A stretch of DNA of 64,000 nt from Panicum virgatum (lineage: Eukaryota; Streptophyta; Magnoliopsida; Poales; Poaceae): assembly GCF_016808335.1 (NCBI RefSeq), contig NC_053149.1:35418118-35482117 (forward strand), read 5' to 3'. Positions 11,220 to 22,573 of this stretch are shown piece after piece (within the stretch, counting starts at the first letter, position 1; every line of letters begins with the position of its first letter). Made by a program: the position numbers and the translations under genes. Under the pieces are notes generated by a model. It was given only the letters and a program-made list of their open reading frames with translations. It searched no databases and was not told where the DNA came from.

Positions 11220-11857
11220 ATATAATAATACGTGGAGTTACGTGTGATACGCGAAATTATATAAGATGCGGAGTTCTTGTATGGAATTACGTGTTGTGAT
11301 AATATGAATACATCAGAAATACATCAGAAAGTACATCAGAAATATGTATGGAATTATGTGTCGTGATAATATGAATACAGCAGATAATATGAAATTTTCA
11401 CCAATATAAGAGAAATCTATAACATGAATACATTAGAAATACATCAGAAATATATCAGGAATACATCATATTGCAACAATATAAAAAATATTAAACTCAT
11501 ATATATAATAACAATTATCTACAATAAATACATGATTATACAATTTTCCAACAATTTTCAACAATAAGGAAATGATTCTACGATTCTCTTACAAGTTTCG
11601 ACAATAACGAAATGATTCCAGGATTCTCCAACAATTTTCTACAATTTTCTATGATCCTCCAATAATTTTCTAAATTTTCTATGATTTTATCTACCTATTT
11701 CTATAGTTTCCTACCTATTTCCATAATTTTCTAACTATCTTCTATAGTTTCCTACCTATTACTATAATTTCCTAACTATTTTTATAATTTTCAACATAAT
11801 TAAAGAAATTCCTAACTATTTTCTATAATTCTCCAACAATTTTCTAGATTTTTCTAA
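11220..11857. repeat. AT-rich degenerate repeats 5' of the Ulp1-type gene
   Basis: Loose repeats of ACATCAGAAAT (11300-11460) and of CTAACTATTTTCTATAATTTTC (11640-11880). There is no coding content. It lies between the gene's first coding exon and its GC-rich leader, so it is probably a long intron. Confidence 0.5.
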
Positions 11858-12410
11858 CTATTTTCTATAATTTTCTACACTTATTTCAATTATCCACATA
11901 ATAAAAAAAGCTGACGTCAGCACTACTTGCGTCGAGCAGGGTGGAGTGCGCGCAGCGGCGAGCCGGCGGTGCGGGGCCTGCAGTCCGGGAGCGGAGGGGC
12001 GACGCGCCAGCGGTTCGGGGGCGGCGGTCGAGGGCGGGCTAGGGTGGCGCGGGTCGATGGCGGCGGTCGACGTCGATCGAGCCGGCACCGCGCGGCTCGG
12101 GTTAGCATCGCGAAGGGGGCGGCCGGGGCGACGGGTCGGCGACGAGGGCGCAGCGGCGGTCGAGGAAGTCGCGGCGGCAGTCGAGGGCGGCGGGACGGCG
12201 TCGAGGGAGCCGGCGAGCGGTCCGGACGCACGCCGAGTCGGCGTGCAGGGGGCCGGCGTGGAGGTCCAGCATAGTAGGTCGGCGTGGAGGTCCGGCGGGA
12301 GGTTGGCGGCGGAGGTCGGCGGGATCCGCCGCCAGCGGCTGTCGCGGGGCGGCGGCGGCAACGACGACGAGAGGGGAGATCGAGAGCGAGGGGGAATGTG
12401 AAATTATTCT
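11858..12410 (-). promoter_or_regulatory. GC-rich 5' region of the Ulp1-type gene
   Basis: About 470 bases (11930-12400) of very high GC are set between AT-rich flanks, open in several frames on both strands with low-complexity Pro/Arg/Ala products. That pattern indicates composition rather than coding. Its position between the gene and a subterminal repeat block matches the arrangement at the right end of the element, so it is read as a leader/promoter segment. A TATA-like CTATATAAGCC lies on the minus strand just upstream (12419-12429). Confidence 0.5.
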
Positions 12411-12424
12411 AAGTATTGGCTTAT

Positions 12425-12650
12425 ATAGGGACGGCAGATTAGTACCGGGCCGTGGCTGCCCCCGGTACTAAACTCTCTCCTGGGGCATTTAGTACCGGGC
12501 ACAACCAAGGCCCGTACTAAATTGCTCACATTAGTACCGGGCCAATCCTGTGCCCGGTACTTAATAGCTACCACTGGCGGGAAATTTTGGTGGTGGCAGT
12601 TTAGTACCGGGGCGAGCCTCTGCCCGGTACTAAATTGCTACAATTATTAA
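12425..12650. repeat. Internal block of CACTA subterminal repeats
   Basis: At least seven copies of TTAGTACCGGGC / GCCCGGTACTAAA in both orientations lie 5.3 kb inside the element, not at an end. No CACTA terminus follows. Such arrays normally occur only within a few hundred bases of the termini. Confidence 0.85.
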
Positions 12651-13260
12651 TTTAGAATTATGCATTTGTATTGTGTAATAAATTGACTATGGCATTAAAA
12701 AATAGAAGGATATAATATTTTGAGCATGCAAAAATTGTTTAGGGCACTTTGCATAATGAATAATTATACAATATAGGTATATTCAAAAAAAAAGTTTTAT
12801 TTTCCTTAAAAATGTTGTTGGTCTGTAACATATTTAAAAAATTATGGAAATGCTAATATATGTAATTTAGATCAAGAAAAATGGTAATAGTGGAGTAGAC
12901 AATGAAGGAGATCATGTTGATGATTTAAACACAGAACGAGTAATTAATACACAGGTAAACAATACTAATTTATATTATTTATGATCCCAAAATTAAAATA
13001 TATATTACAAAAATCACTTCATGGAATGAACAATAAAGTAAAACATAATGGATACACAATACTATGACTCAACATTATTTAATGGAACATTTACAATTTT
13101 TTTTGACGAACGTCCCTTGGTCGTGATCGCGGCGTAAATAAGGAGCGTCCTCTTTGGCTAACAAGATGCTTGGGTCAACATCAACCGAGAATGGAGGATG
13201 GTCATCAAACTGATCAAAGTCTTCTGACTTGTCTGAAATATCCTCAACGCCAATGATTTT
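12651..13260. other. AT-rich spacer 3' of the transposase gene
   Basis: No ORF of note. It holds the likely transcript end of the transposase gene, which reads toward it. A short acidic stretch near 13150-13260 on the minus strand may continue the transposase C-terminus. Confidence 0.45.
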
Positions 13261-16200
13261 TCATTTTCCTGGAAGAACTATATGGCGTTTTGGCTCGTCG
13301 TCGGACTTGGCTGATTTTTTCCTAGGCTTGCTTGACATGTCCTTTACGTAGAACACCTGTGCGCCATCCTTGGCTAGGACGAATAGTTCGTCTTTATATC
13401 CAATCTTTTTGAAGTCCACAATTGTCATCCCGTACCGGTCTATCGTTATGCCGCCTCTAGCTCGGTTCACCCATTGGCACCGAAACAAAGGAATCATCAA
13501 AGGCCCATATTCTAGTTCCCATATCTCCTCTATGACTCCGAAGTAGCTGTCCTTATTTCCATCATTGCCTATTGCGTCTATACGCACACCACTATTTTGG
13601 TTGGTGCTCTTTTCGTCTTGAGCTCTTGTGTAAAATGTATACCCATTAATCTCGTACCCTTGGTACTGCATGATTGTCATTGATGGGCCCCTTGCCAGCC
13701 ATTGAAGTTGCTCTGCAATCGTGCCGTCACCCATCAACTTTGCTCTAAGCCAAACAACAAAGTTATCAATGTGATGCCTAGTAATTCAGGCCTCAGGCTT
13801 CCCTGGGGTTTCAGACCTTACGATATTCATGTGCTCATCCATATATGGAGCCACGAGGGATGAATTTTGTAGAACTGTGAAGTTTGCTTTGCGGATTTCA
13901 CTCTCTGAGATGTGCATATTAGATTTCTTCCCTAGTATGCACTTTCCCTTCAGTCTCCCCTCGTGGCATGACATGGGGACCCCTATTGGATTAAGATCAT
14001 CAATAAAGTCAACACAAAACTCAATGACCTCCTCTGTTCCATAGCCCTTGGCGATACATCCTTCTGGTCAAAAATAATTGCGAACATACTTCTTAAGAAT
14101 TGATATGTCATAATATTAAAGAATGAAGGTGGGAACACCATCTCAAAGCTGACAAGGCATTGCACAATGTCATTCTGTAGTTGTATGAGCTTCTCCGGAA
14201 TGATTGCCTTCTGTGAAATTTCATTAAGAAAAGCACATAACTTCACCATTGCCAATCTAACATTCTCCGGTAGAATACCCCTCAGCACTACTGGAAGCAA
14301 TTGCGTCATCAGGACGTGACAGTTATGAGACTTTAAATTTGTGAACTTTTTTTCTTCATGAAAAAAATCTTCCTTGTATATTAGACGAGTACCCGGACGG
14401 TACCTTTATATTGTTCAAGCAATCAAACATGCTTTGCTTCTCCTCTTTACTGAGAGTGTAGCTAGTAGGACGTAAGTAGTGTTGTCTCTTCTCTCTCTTC
14501 TCAGGTTGAAGATATTCTCGTTGTTTCATTTCTTTCAGGTCGTGTTTTGCTTCGAGTGTATCTTTTCCCTGGCCATAAGTACCAAGGAAACCTAGTACAT
14601 TCACACAAAGATTCTTTGTCAGGTGCATGACGTCAATTGCGTTGCGGACCTCCAAGACTTCCCAATAAGGTAGCTCCCACAATATAGACTTCTTCTTCCA
14701 CATCGGTGCATGGCTGTTTTCATCATTCGGAACTGGTTGGCTGTCGTGACCCTTTCCGAACACTACATGAACATCCTTTTATCATTGAGAAAACACGCTT
14801 TCCGTCACAGAACATAGGCTTAGCATGAGTTTCCGGTTCCCCTTTGAAATGTTTCCCTTTTCTTCTCAAGGGGTGTTTGAGGGGCAGAAATCGACGGCAG
14901 CCCATATAGACGACCTTCTAAGAATTTTTCAGATACAAACTGTCGGTTTCATCTAAGCAATGGGTGCAGGCCTGATATCCCTTGTTCGACTGCCCGGATA
15001 GGTTGCTAAGTGCAGGCCAATCGTTGATGGTTACGAAAAGCAATGCTCGGAGGTCGAAATTCTCTTGTTTGTACTCGTCCCACACACGTACACCTTCTGG
15101 CTTCCACAATAATAAAAGCTCATCAACCAACGGTCCTAGGTACACATCAATATCGTTGCCAGGTTGTTTGGGGCCTTGGATAAGAGCCGACATCAATATA
15201 TACTTCCTCTTCATGCATAGCCAAGAAGGAAGGTTAAACATATAAAGGGTCACAGGGCATGTACTGTGACTGCTCCCCCACTTACCGAATGGATTCATTC
15301 CATCTGTACTTAAACCAAACCTTATGTTCCTTGGGTCGCTGTCAAAATCTGGGAATTGTCTATCCACGTTTCTCCACTGAGACCCATCTATAGGGTATCT
15401 CATCAACTAATCTTGCTTACACTCTTCTTTGTGCCACCGCATCAACTTAGCGTTTGTTTTGTTCATAAACAAGCGCTTCAAGCGTGGTATTATCAGGAAA
15501 TACCACATCACCTTAGTCGGTACTTTTTTCCTTGCGGGCTCACCGTCGACATCACCAGGATCATTTTGCCTAATCTTATACCACTTTGCGTCACAGACAG
15601 GACATGCATCCAGTTCCTCATATTCACCGCGATAGAGGATACAATCATTAGGACATGCATGAATCTTCTGTACGTCCAACCCAAAAGGGCAAACAACCTT
15701 TTTTGGCTTCGTATGTTGTCAGGGGCAGTTCGTTCCCCTCTGGAAGCATCTTCTTTACAAGTCCTAGTAGCTCCTCAAATCCCTTATCTGAAACACCATT
15801 GGCTGCCTTCCACTGCAGCATTTCCAGTATGGTGCCCAGTTTTTTTAACCCATGATTGCAATCTGGATACAACATTTTCCTGTGATCCTCCAACATCTTC
15901 TCAAACTTCTTTGACTCCTTCAAAGTTTCAGTGTCTCTGTGTTCATCGACAAATACCTGACCTAGTTCGTCAGGTGGTTGTTGTTCTTCTGTAGCATTTG
16001 CTTCTGCCTCATGCATTGGTTCATCTTCAAAGACACCCGCTTCGTACAAGTGAGCCCAGTCTGGGATGTTATCATCATTATTATCTTCTTCATTGTCTTC
16101 CATCAGAACTCCAGGTTCACCGTGCTTGGTCCAAAGAGTATAGTTATGCATGAAACCCTTTTAAAAAAGGTGGACATGTAGAGTATGTCTTTTTGAGAAC

Positions 16201-16382
16201 TCCTTTTGATTTCTGCAAATGCGGCATGGACACAACATGAAACCTTTTGACAACTTGTGGGTCTCAGCAGCATTGAGGAAAGTTTTAAGACCCCTTAATC
16301 CACGCCATTGTGCACCGCTGGCCGTACATCCATTGTCGATCCATCTACAAAAAATATATTCTCGTTCGATAAGCAATTTCAT
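13261..16382 (-). pseudogene. CACTA transposase (TNP2-type)
   Basis: It encodes the En/Spm-type transposase that binds and cuts the element ends. Blocks in order: a transposase-associated domain (16161-16382) with FCRWIDNGC and a Cys pair in GFMLCPCRICRN; an acidic linker (15648-16151); a zinc-ribbon-like segment with CPNDCILYRGEYEELDACPVC (15407-15679); the catalytic TNP2 region with STDGMNPFGKWGSSHSTCPV and NDWPALSNLSGQSNKGYQAC (14918-15406); DVMHLTKNLCVNVLGFLGTYG (14356-14763); KAIIPEKLIQLQNDIVQCL (13983-14309); and a DUF4216-like C-terminus (13261-13737). Breaks include a one-base shift at about 16150 in a T-run, a TAG after KQD near 15404, a TAG after YLKNS near 14915, and a shift near 15690. 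Some gaps may be introns. The copy cannot make a full protein. Confidence 0.85.
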
Positions 16383-16544
16383 TCAGTGCAAAAAAGAACT
16401 TGACAATTTTTTAATAACAAACATTTTTATTACATCCAACACAATTTATTCAACAATACATACTTAGATTGCATTCGAAAACTAACACAAACATCCCAAA
16501 AACAAACATACAACTTAAAAATTTGCACAACAACACATAAGTTT

Positions 16545-16883
16545 TCAACCATCCTTGCGTGGGAACGCAGAATGCTCTGATGGATTTTTAGCTGACCCAG
16601 AAGAAAATGGCGGAGCTGGAACCTCCAGATTTGGTGGTGATGAACCGTAGTGCCGCAACAAATCCTCAAGATCAAATGGAGGTTCCTCGCCCCTTGCCAC
16701 ACGTTCTCTATATTCTTTTTCCAAATAACGGAGCGCTGACCTATCAAAAGCACTAGGTTTCTTGCACCGACGACCTACTGGAGTTGTGCCCTTCTCTCTA
16801 GAAGGACAATGATCACCCCCACCAACGCCACTCCCTCCAGCTGCTGAAACCATATTATACTGGAAAACACTATTATTTTTCAC
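16545..16883 (-). CDS. Small ORF upstream of the transposase, Gly/Pro-rich
   Basis: An open frame of 112 codons with a Gly-rich start, a basic patch (TTPVGRRCKKPSAFDRSAL), then RYLEKEYRERVARGEEPPFD and a Pro-rich end. The central RYLEKEYRERVARGEE segment is strongly helical and charged and looks like real protein rather than chance. It lies just 5' of the transposase on the same strand and may be its first coding exon or a separate small CACTA protein. I do not recognise a function. Confidence 0.4.
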   Translation of the reverse strand: MKNNSVFQYNMVSAAGGSGVGGGDHCPSREKGTTPVGRRCKKPSAFDRSALRYLEKEYRERVARGEEPPFDLEDLLRHYGSSPPNLEVPAPPFSSGSAKNPSEHSAFPRKDG

Positions 16884-17930
16884 AACATTATAAATTCTTA
16901 CAATTACAATAAAATCTGAATAAATTAATTGAAATAAATCACATTAGTTTGCAAATTGATTGAAAAAACTCTTACAATTACAATGCAAATATTAATTACT
17001 ATTACAATTACAATTACAATGTCACACTTGCTAGTAAGTGTCTATAATCTCACAATTACAATACATCAATAAAATAATAATTGCAATTACAATAAAACAA
17101 TAATTTGATCTCACAATTACAATTAAAGTGTACCGTTGTTACCACCAAGTCTGAAATGTAATGAAATTAGAGTTGCTATTGAAGCATTAGTCATCATTGT
17201 GTGCCGTGCTATGTCACAGCTCTGTCTAAGCCCTTATTCTTCTTCGGTCATGGCCTCACCCCAATCTACATAATGAAGGGTCTAGAAAGAGCTATGATAG
17301 AGCAGGCACAATGTGACTAATGCCCCAATAGCAGCACTACTTCGTTTATATTTCACACTTGCTGGTAAGTGTCTGTGAACTACAATACAAAATCGCATTA
17401 ATTCTCAATCAGAAAAACCTGATTAAATTAATTGAAATAAATATCTAATTAATTGAAAATAAATATCTATATCTTCTAATGATTTTGACACCCTTCAGTT
17501 TCAGGCGAACACTCTTTTCAATATCCAAAAATCATCTAGTAGAAAAAAAACTTTATTTTGGAAAATATTTCTACTATCCATATGCTCATCTGAATCGAAA
17601 AATAAAAAATATGCTACGGTCCTTTCTAATATATAGAAAATGATTGAAAAATATATCTATAAATTATCCATATTCAACCTAGCCAATAAACCTACTCCCA
17701 CATTCAAGTCATCGGTTCCATATATCTCAAATCATTGCATAAATCAAAGAAATCATGCTCATCCTCACTATTTCCGAAAGTCACAAATTTATCTAACTAT
17801 GGAGCATAAAACGAAGAATAAAGACTATCAATGAAGAGAGGATGAAGTTGAAAAACTTTGGCGCACTTGGATGACTAGAACACTCACTAAAACTAGAAGA
17901 AAATGGCGGCAACTCTCTAAGGGGAAGAAC
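16884..17930. other. AT-rich leader region with TACAAT repeats
   Basis: Repeated ATTACAATTACAAT at 16950-17130 and again thinly to 17400. Apart from the hairpin at 17138-17371 no feature is seen. It lies between the CACTA right end and the transposase, so it is 5' untranslated or intronic. Confidence 0.5.
17138..17371. ncRNA. Long imperfect hairpin, MIRNA/siRNA-like
   Basis: The left arm (about 17138-17243) pairs with the right arm (about 17267-17371) over roughly 100 positions with scattered mismatches and a loop of about 25 bases. Matching blocks, left versus reverse-complemented right, include TTACCACCAAGT/TTACCAGCAAGT, TGCTATTGAAGCATTAGTCA/TGCTATTGGGGCATTAGTCA and CTAAGCCCTT/CTAGACCCTT. 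The shape and arm length resemble a plant MIRNA or siRNA precursor. No known mature miRNA was recognised. Expression is not shown. Confidence 0.45.
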
Positions 17931-18004
17931 AACCCCGAGCTCGAACTTCTCTACTGAAATGGCACTGGCTCGGGCTCGGGAAGGAAGAAGGTGCCAATTT
18001 ATAG

Positions 18005-18325
18005 TGGGCGCATTAGTACCGGCTGTTGACTTGAGCCGGTACTAACGCACCGCATTTAGTACCGGCTGGAGCCACTAGCCGGTACTAATTTTCCTGGCGG
18101 CCATTTAATACCGGCAGGTGGCTCCGGTCGGTACTAAATTGTCACTAGCCGTTGCAGACGGTGGTCAGAACCTGTCGGTGGCGCACTTTAGTGCCGGCTG
18201 GAGCCACCAGCTGGTACTAATAGGCTCCCATGGCCACTATTCCTTTGGCCCGGTACTAAATTTGCACGTTAGTACCGGCCAAAGCCATGACCGGTACTAA
18301 CAGCCGCGGGCGAATGTGCGTTTTT
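18005..18325. repeat. Right subterminal repeat array of the CACTA element
   Basis: Copies of TTAGTACCGGCTG and AGCCGGTACTAA in both orientations, ending 10 bases from the right terminus. The minus-strand sequence CACTATAAATTGGC (complement near 17995-18005) supplies a TATA box for the transposase gene. Confidence 0.8.
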
Positions 18326-18339
18326 CCAGTAGTATTATA

Positions 18340-18680
18340 TACTATCATGATTATTGGATTATTAGTTGTACATTACTTCTGAAGTAAGGACAAAATAAAA
18401 TTTGATACATGTTCATGTTAAATGTATTTATCATTTGGTCTAAATCTAGGTATGTATGTGAACATGACACAAACAATTAGAAGCTTCAGTTCCGGTAGTT
18501 GATCTCCTGTTTGTTTTATTTCTTTAAAGGATTATTGCAGTTTCTCCGGTAATTGAAACCTTTGTTGGATTAATTACATTTAGTTAGAGCAACATAAGAA
18601 GGGTCTTCTAGATAAACCTAGACATCCTAATTATATGCATGTAGGTACCTAGCTCTCAAGCTATAACAAATATTATTTAA
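18340..18680. other. Intergenic sequence without a gene
   Basis: AT-rich. I see nothing coding or structured here. Confidence 0.5.
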
Positions 18681-19290
18681 GAAAGCAGTTTTAGAGGTGA
18701 GTAAAAACCCATTTTAGGGGTGATGGGAAATGCACCCGCCCCTGTTTTCGCATGTGAGAATGTTGTTTTCTTTTCCTGGGGCAGGGGGTGATCTGCCCCC
18801 TGGAAATGGGTTTCCAGCCCGCCAAAAAATTCACCGATTTGAATTTAAAACTTTTTATGAGCGCCAGAGTGATAGAGCTCCAATGACGCTGTCCTTCTCC
18901 TCCTTCTCAGCTCCTCTTCCTCCTTTCATCTCTTCTCGGCTGTGGCCATGGCAGAAGGGAAACTTCCCCAAGGGGCTCTAGGGTTTTTATGGGCGGCGAC
19001 TGAGTGGGTACTTATAGGCGAGCGGAGCTGTGGGCGGAGCCCGAGGGCGAGGTGAGCGGCGCAACATGGGTCGAGGACGAGGTGCGCGGCGGTAGGTCAA
19101 GGAGGTGGTAGTGGTGGTGGCGAGGGCTAGGGACAAAATATGGCAGGCAAAATGGCTAAATTTGTGGGAGGGTGTTTGGTGGGAGGGTGTTTCAATATAT
19201 AGAAATCGATTTCTAGAGGCGGGTGACCCATGGATCCGCCTTTGAAAACCCATTTCTAGGGGCCACCCCACAAATGCATTTTGATTAGAA
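18681..19290. mobile_element. Decayed CACTA-like element (GGGCGGGTGA repeats)
   Basis: Both ends carry repeats built on AACCCATTTTAGGGG and GGCGGGTGA/TCACCCGCC (18705-18830 and 19205-19270), with a degenerate terminus near 19286 (ATGCATTTTGATTAG against an expected CTAGTG). The middle holds a GC-rich leader-like piece (18900-19130). There is no transposase. The boundaries are approximate. Confidence 0.4.
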
Positions 19291-19338
19291 AATTTGTTTT
19301 AGTTATTAAAAGAGTAAAATAAATTACCAATTCTGGAA

Positions 19339-20132
19339 CTTGTCAGGGTGTGTCATCCCTGTCCCTAAACTTAGAAAACCAAGAATCTGGGTCCATGCAA
19401 TAATTAAAAGTGGTTTTAAACCATGATTTTAGCTCAAACACAAATCTAACAAATAATAGATATAGTTTTTAAACCACAAAAATATCAACAAGCCCCCAAA
19501 GTTCTCCAAAAAATTACAAAAAAAAAGATATTAGAGATACATCGGAGCCTAAATAAAATAATTGGAGCTCATGAAAATATCTCATAAAAATATATTTCCA
19601 CATTCCTCTAGAGTTAAGTATTTTTTAAAAAGTTTCCATAAAATATTTTCATGGGCTCAAATTATTTTGTTTAGGCTCCCCGTGCTCTAATTATTTTTTT
19701 AGGCTTAGAGATATTTCAAAAAAGATAGCAGAGATACATTGGAGCACGGGGAGCTTAGACAAAATTGTTAGAGTTTATGAAAAATAATTTTGCGTCTGAA
19801 AATGGATTTAAATCTAGGATAATGTGAAAATATATTTTCACGAGCTCTGATTTTTTTATTTAGGCTCTAATGTATCTCTAGGATATTTTTCTATAATTTT
19901 TGGAGAATTTTGGGGGCTTAGAAATATTTTATGGTTCAAGACCTATATTTATTATTTGTTGGATTTATTTTTGAACTAAAAAGATGGTTCGAAACCACTT
20001 TTAATTTATTACATTGACCCAGGTTCCTAGTTTTCTAAGTTTAGTGATCGGAGTGACACACTCGGATAAGAGTTTAAGGTCCTGGATTCTTGGTATTATA
20101 AGTTTAGGGTCCGGGATGACACACCCTGACAA
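19339..20132. repeat. Long inverted repeat (foldback)
   Basis: CTTGTCAGGGTGTGTCATCC at 19339-19358 is matched exactly in inverse by GGATGACACACCCTGACAAG ending at 20132 apart from one base at the inner edge. Matching continues inward: GAATCTGGGTCC/GACCCAGGTTCC, AAGTGGTTTTAAACCA/TGGTTCGAAACCACTT, GCCCCCAAAGTTCTCC/GGAGAATTTTGGGGGC. The arms are several hundred bases with many differences. It could be a MITE or inverted solo ends. No ORF inside. Confidence 0.7.
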
Positions 20133-20309
20133 GTTTGAAGACCGGCCGTGTATTTTACTCATATTAAATGTAGCAAAACACATGAAAAAAAGGTGAAACT
20201 TGTACCATAAAATTATTGTAACCTATAGAACAAGGAAAAATATATGATAAGCATATTTTAGTAAATATTTAGGTTAAGAGTGTGGAAACATCCATGTTTG
20301 GGTCTCCCA

Positions 20310-20634
20310 CACTAGTATCTTGTACAACTCAAGCCATACTGAAATTTGCAGTCTTAATCATTATATACATTGAAATATGCTTGTCAAAAATTTTCCTTAT
20401 TCTATACATTATTCGAGGGTACAAGTTTTGAATATGGTTTGCTATATTTTGTGATTTCAAAGATTTTCGTAATAAATGACAAAACCATTTGTAGGGATGG
20501 GCGATGCAAACACCCGCCCTGAAAATCTTGCCCATTTTCAAGGGCAAGTCACCCCCTCACTCAATCCCGAAAATGGGCGGGATTTTAAGGGGTGGGTGAT
20601 GGCGTCATCCGCCCCTACAAGTACATTTCTAGTG
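20310..20634. mobile_element. CACTA-like terminus, same family as 18681-19290
   Basis: The right end ATTTCTAGTG stops at 20634. It is preceded by inverted and direct copies of GGGCGGGTGT / TCACCCGCCC (20495-20620). A possible left end CACTAGTATC lies at 20310. No coding content; the pairing of ends is a guess. Confidence 0.45.
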
Positions 20635-21578
20635 ATGGGTCGGTTGCTACAGTAGCTCCGCTCTCTCTGTAGGAGTGGGTTACCTTTTGATTTGCTCTTA
20701 GAAAAAAATAGAGACGTTCCTAAGAATAGTTTTTGTATCAGTGTGATGCATGTTTCATCCTTCTCCTTAGGGTTTAATTGTCGTGGAGGCCAAGCAGCCA
20801 AGCAGGGAGAAACATCGTTCCACGTATCGAAGTGCCATGCAACTGCTCGTTGCCCACATTGTCGTCGAGGCCAATGAATGTGCCGTGTCGTGTAATTCTA
20901 TCGTACGTGCACACCGGGCCGGCAGGGAGCGTTGTTAGTTGCAACAATAACTGCTACTGGATCGAGTTAATTACCACCTGTTCACTTCAATCATGCCCGA
21001 TCTTGTCGTGCCCTACTGTCATTAGCTTATACTGTATACTGCCCATGTGAGATAACACGACGCTTGCAAAGGATTCAAGAGTTTCCAATCTGACCTCAAT
21101 AATGTGTCTGCCTCATACGTTAGATTGGTGTCCCACCAAGCAAGTTGGATATAGCAGCTTTCCTTTGAGGCTTTGAAGATGTTTGAGCACAGACTCTCTT
21201 ATCATTTAATAGGCGCCTCATTTCCGGTTGCTATCTGTATTACATATACTACTCCATAAACAATTTTTTTTGTTGTCGGTAGTCACATATATCTGCCCAA
21301 GGTCCACTAGCGCGTGTCACCTCGTTCACTCTCCTTTTCACTACAGTTACGTGCAGTAAAACGAACATGCGCATTTTACTTTGAATTTCTGCTGCCTGCT
21401 GTCTGCCACCTTGGAATTCAACTATTGCAGCTACACATATGCATATAACTTGCGTAGTTGCGTGCCCGTTAAAAACATTACCAATCAAAATTACACTGGT
21501 ACTGCACTATACAGATAAAAGGTATTAGACGCTCATGTTACTTTGTCTTTTAGATTCGTACTACATATAGTTTGATAC
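20635..21578. other. Intergenic sequence without a gene
   Basis: Mixed composition. Short ORFs only, with no family features. No repeat or RNA signature seen. Confidence 0.5.
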
Positions 21579-21581
21579 TAA

Positions 21582-21920
21582 GGCCGTGTTTAGATCTAAA
21601 AATCCCAAAATCTAAAATTTTTGTAAATCGTCTGCATGGTGTATTAAATATAGTCAAAAAATAAATCGCATTACACAAATGAACTGTAAATCGCGAGATG
21701 AATCTAATGAGCCTAATTAAGCCGGGATTAGAAACTAAATTGCTACATTAAAGCTACAGTAAACATATGCTACTACTGGATTAATTAGGCTCATTAGATT
21801 CGTCTCGTAGTTTACATACGAGATCTATAATTAGTTTTGTGATTAGTCTACATTTAATACTTCAAATGTAAAAGATTTCCTTCCAAAAATCCAAAACTCC
21901 AAAGTAAACTAAACACACCA
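21582..21920. mobile_element. MITE with GGCCGTGTTTAG ends
   Basis: A 339-bp element whose left end GGCCGTGTTTAG pairs imperfectly with the right end CTAAACACACC. It is flanked by TAA at 21579-21581 and 21921-21923. The interior is largely self-complementary, for example GAATCTAATGAGCCTAATTAA (21702-21721) against TTAATTAGGCTCATTAGATT (21781-21800). The ends and trinucleotide duplication fit Tourist/Harbinger-like MITEs common in grasses. It has no coding capacity. Confidence 0.8.
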
Positions 21921-21923
21921 TAA

Positions 21924-22366
21924 TACTTAACTGACACTACACCATATATTCTCGCTAGCCACTAGTAGAGGAGCCTAAAAAATAACAGTGAGGTCTTCTA
22001 AGACACCAGTTTAACTAGTTCAGATATATATGTATCGAAAGACGAACTGGCGGTGACAATCTTTTTGTGATGAATTGATCATGGGGATCTTTTTTCTTCA
22101 TTTTAGAACCATTCCTCATCCAAATTCATCATGGAGGCTCCTTATTTTGTTGTTTGAGTGTAACAACTTGTGCTAGGTTATTGACTAGTAAACCTATTTG
22201 ATTCATACCCTTTATCTTAAGATTAATCATGCATTTTGTGATGAATTTATCATGGAGAATCTCTTTCTTCATTTTAGGATAATTTCTCATCAAAAGTAAT
22301 CAGGAAAGCTCATTAATTTTTTATGGTTGGATTTCAAATACTTGATTCAAGGCAGGGAACAAGCAA
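21924..22366. other. Intergenic sequence without a gene
   Basis: AT-rich. A loose direct repeat of TGATGAATT...ATCATGGGGATCTTTTTTCTTCATTTTAG occurs at 22067-22110 and 22240-22280. No gene. Confidence 0.45.
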
Positions 22367-22573
22367 CACTAATGGAAATTGTAGCTTCGGTGATGAATGG
22401 ATTTCGTCACAGTGAAGGCTAAATTCATCACAAAGCAAATTCTGTGACGAATTTGGGATGAATTTTAGTCCATCAAAAAACAAGCGTCAAATTTGTACTC
22501 CCATGATGAAACGCCTAAAATGTCAGAGAACTGATTTTATCTATGATAAAAAAATGTTATCAAACGTCCGAAT

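Larger units (their letters stand above)
7107..18334 (-). mobile_element. CACTA (En/Spm) element with transposase and Ulp1-like gene
   Basis: The left end is CACTGCTGGAAAAACC and the right end GTTTTTCCAGTAGTA, the inverted partner except that the last base is A instead of the expected G. The 3-bp duplication TTA flanks both ends (7104-7106 and 18335-18337), the size typical of CACTA insertion. Subterminal repeats of TTAGTACCGGGCC type fill both ends. Both genes run right to left: a TNP2-type transposase (13.26-16.38 kb) and a second gene ending in a C48 peptidase-like domain (7.83-11.2 kb). A third repeat block lies internally at 12.43-12.65 kb. Total length is 11,228 bp. The genes are broken, so the copy is likely immobile. 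Confidence 0.85.

Noticed and set aside
11927..12401. Long overlapping frames on both strands in GC-rich sequence (up to 167 codons)
   Set aside because: All frames are open because of GC richness; products are Pro/Arg/Ala/Gly low complexity. Position fits a leader, not a gene.
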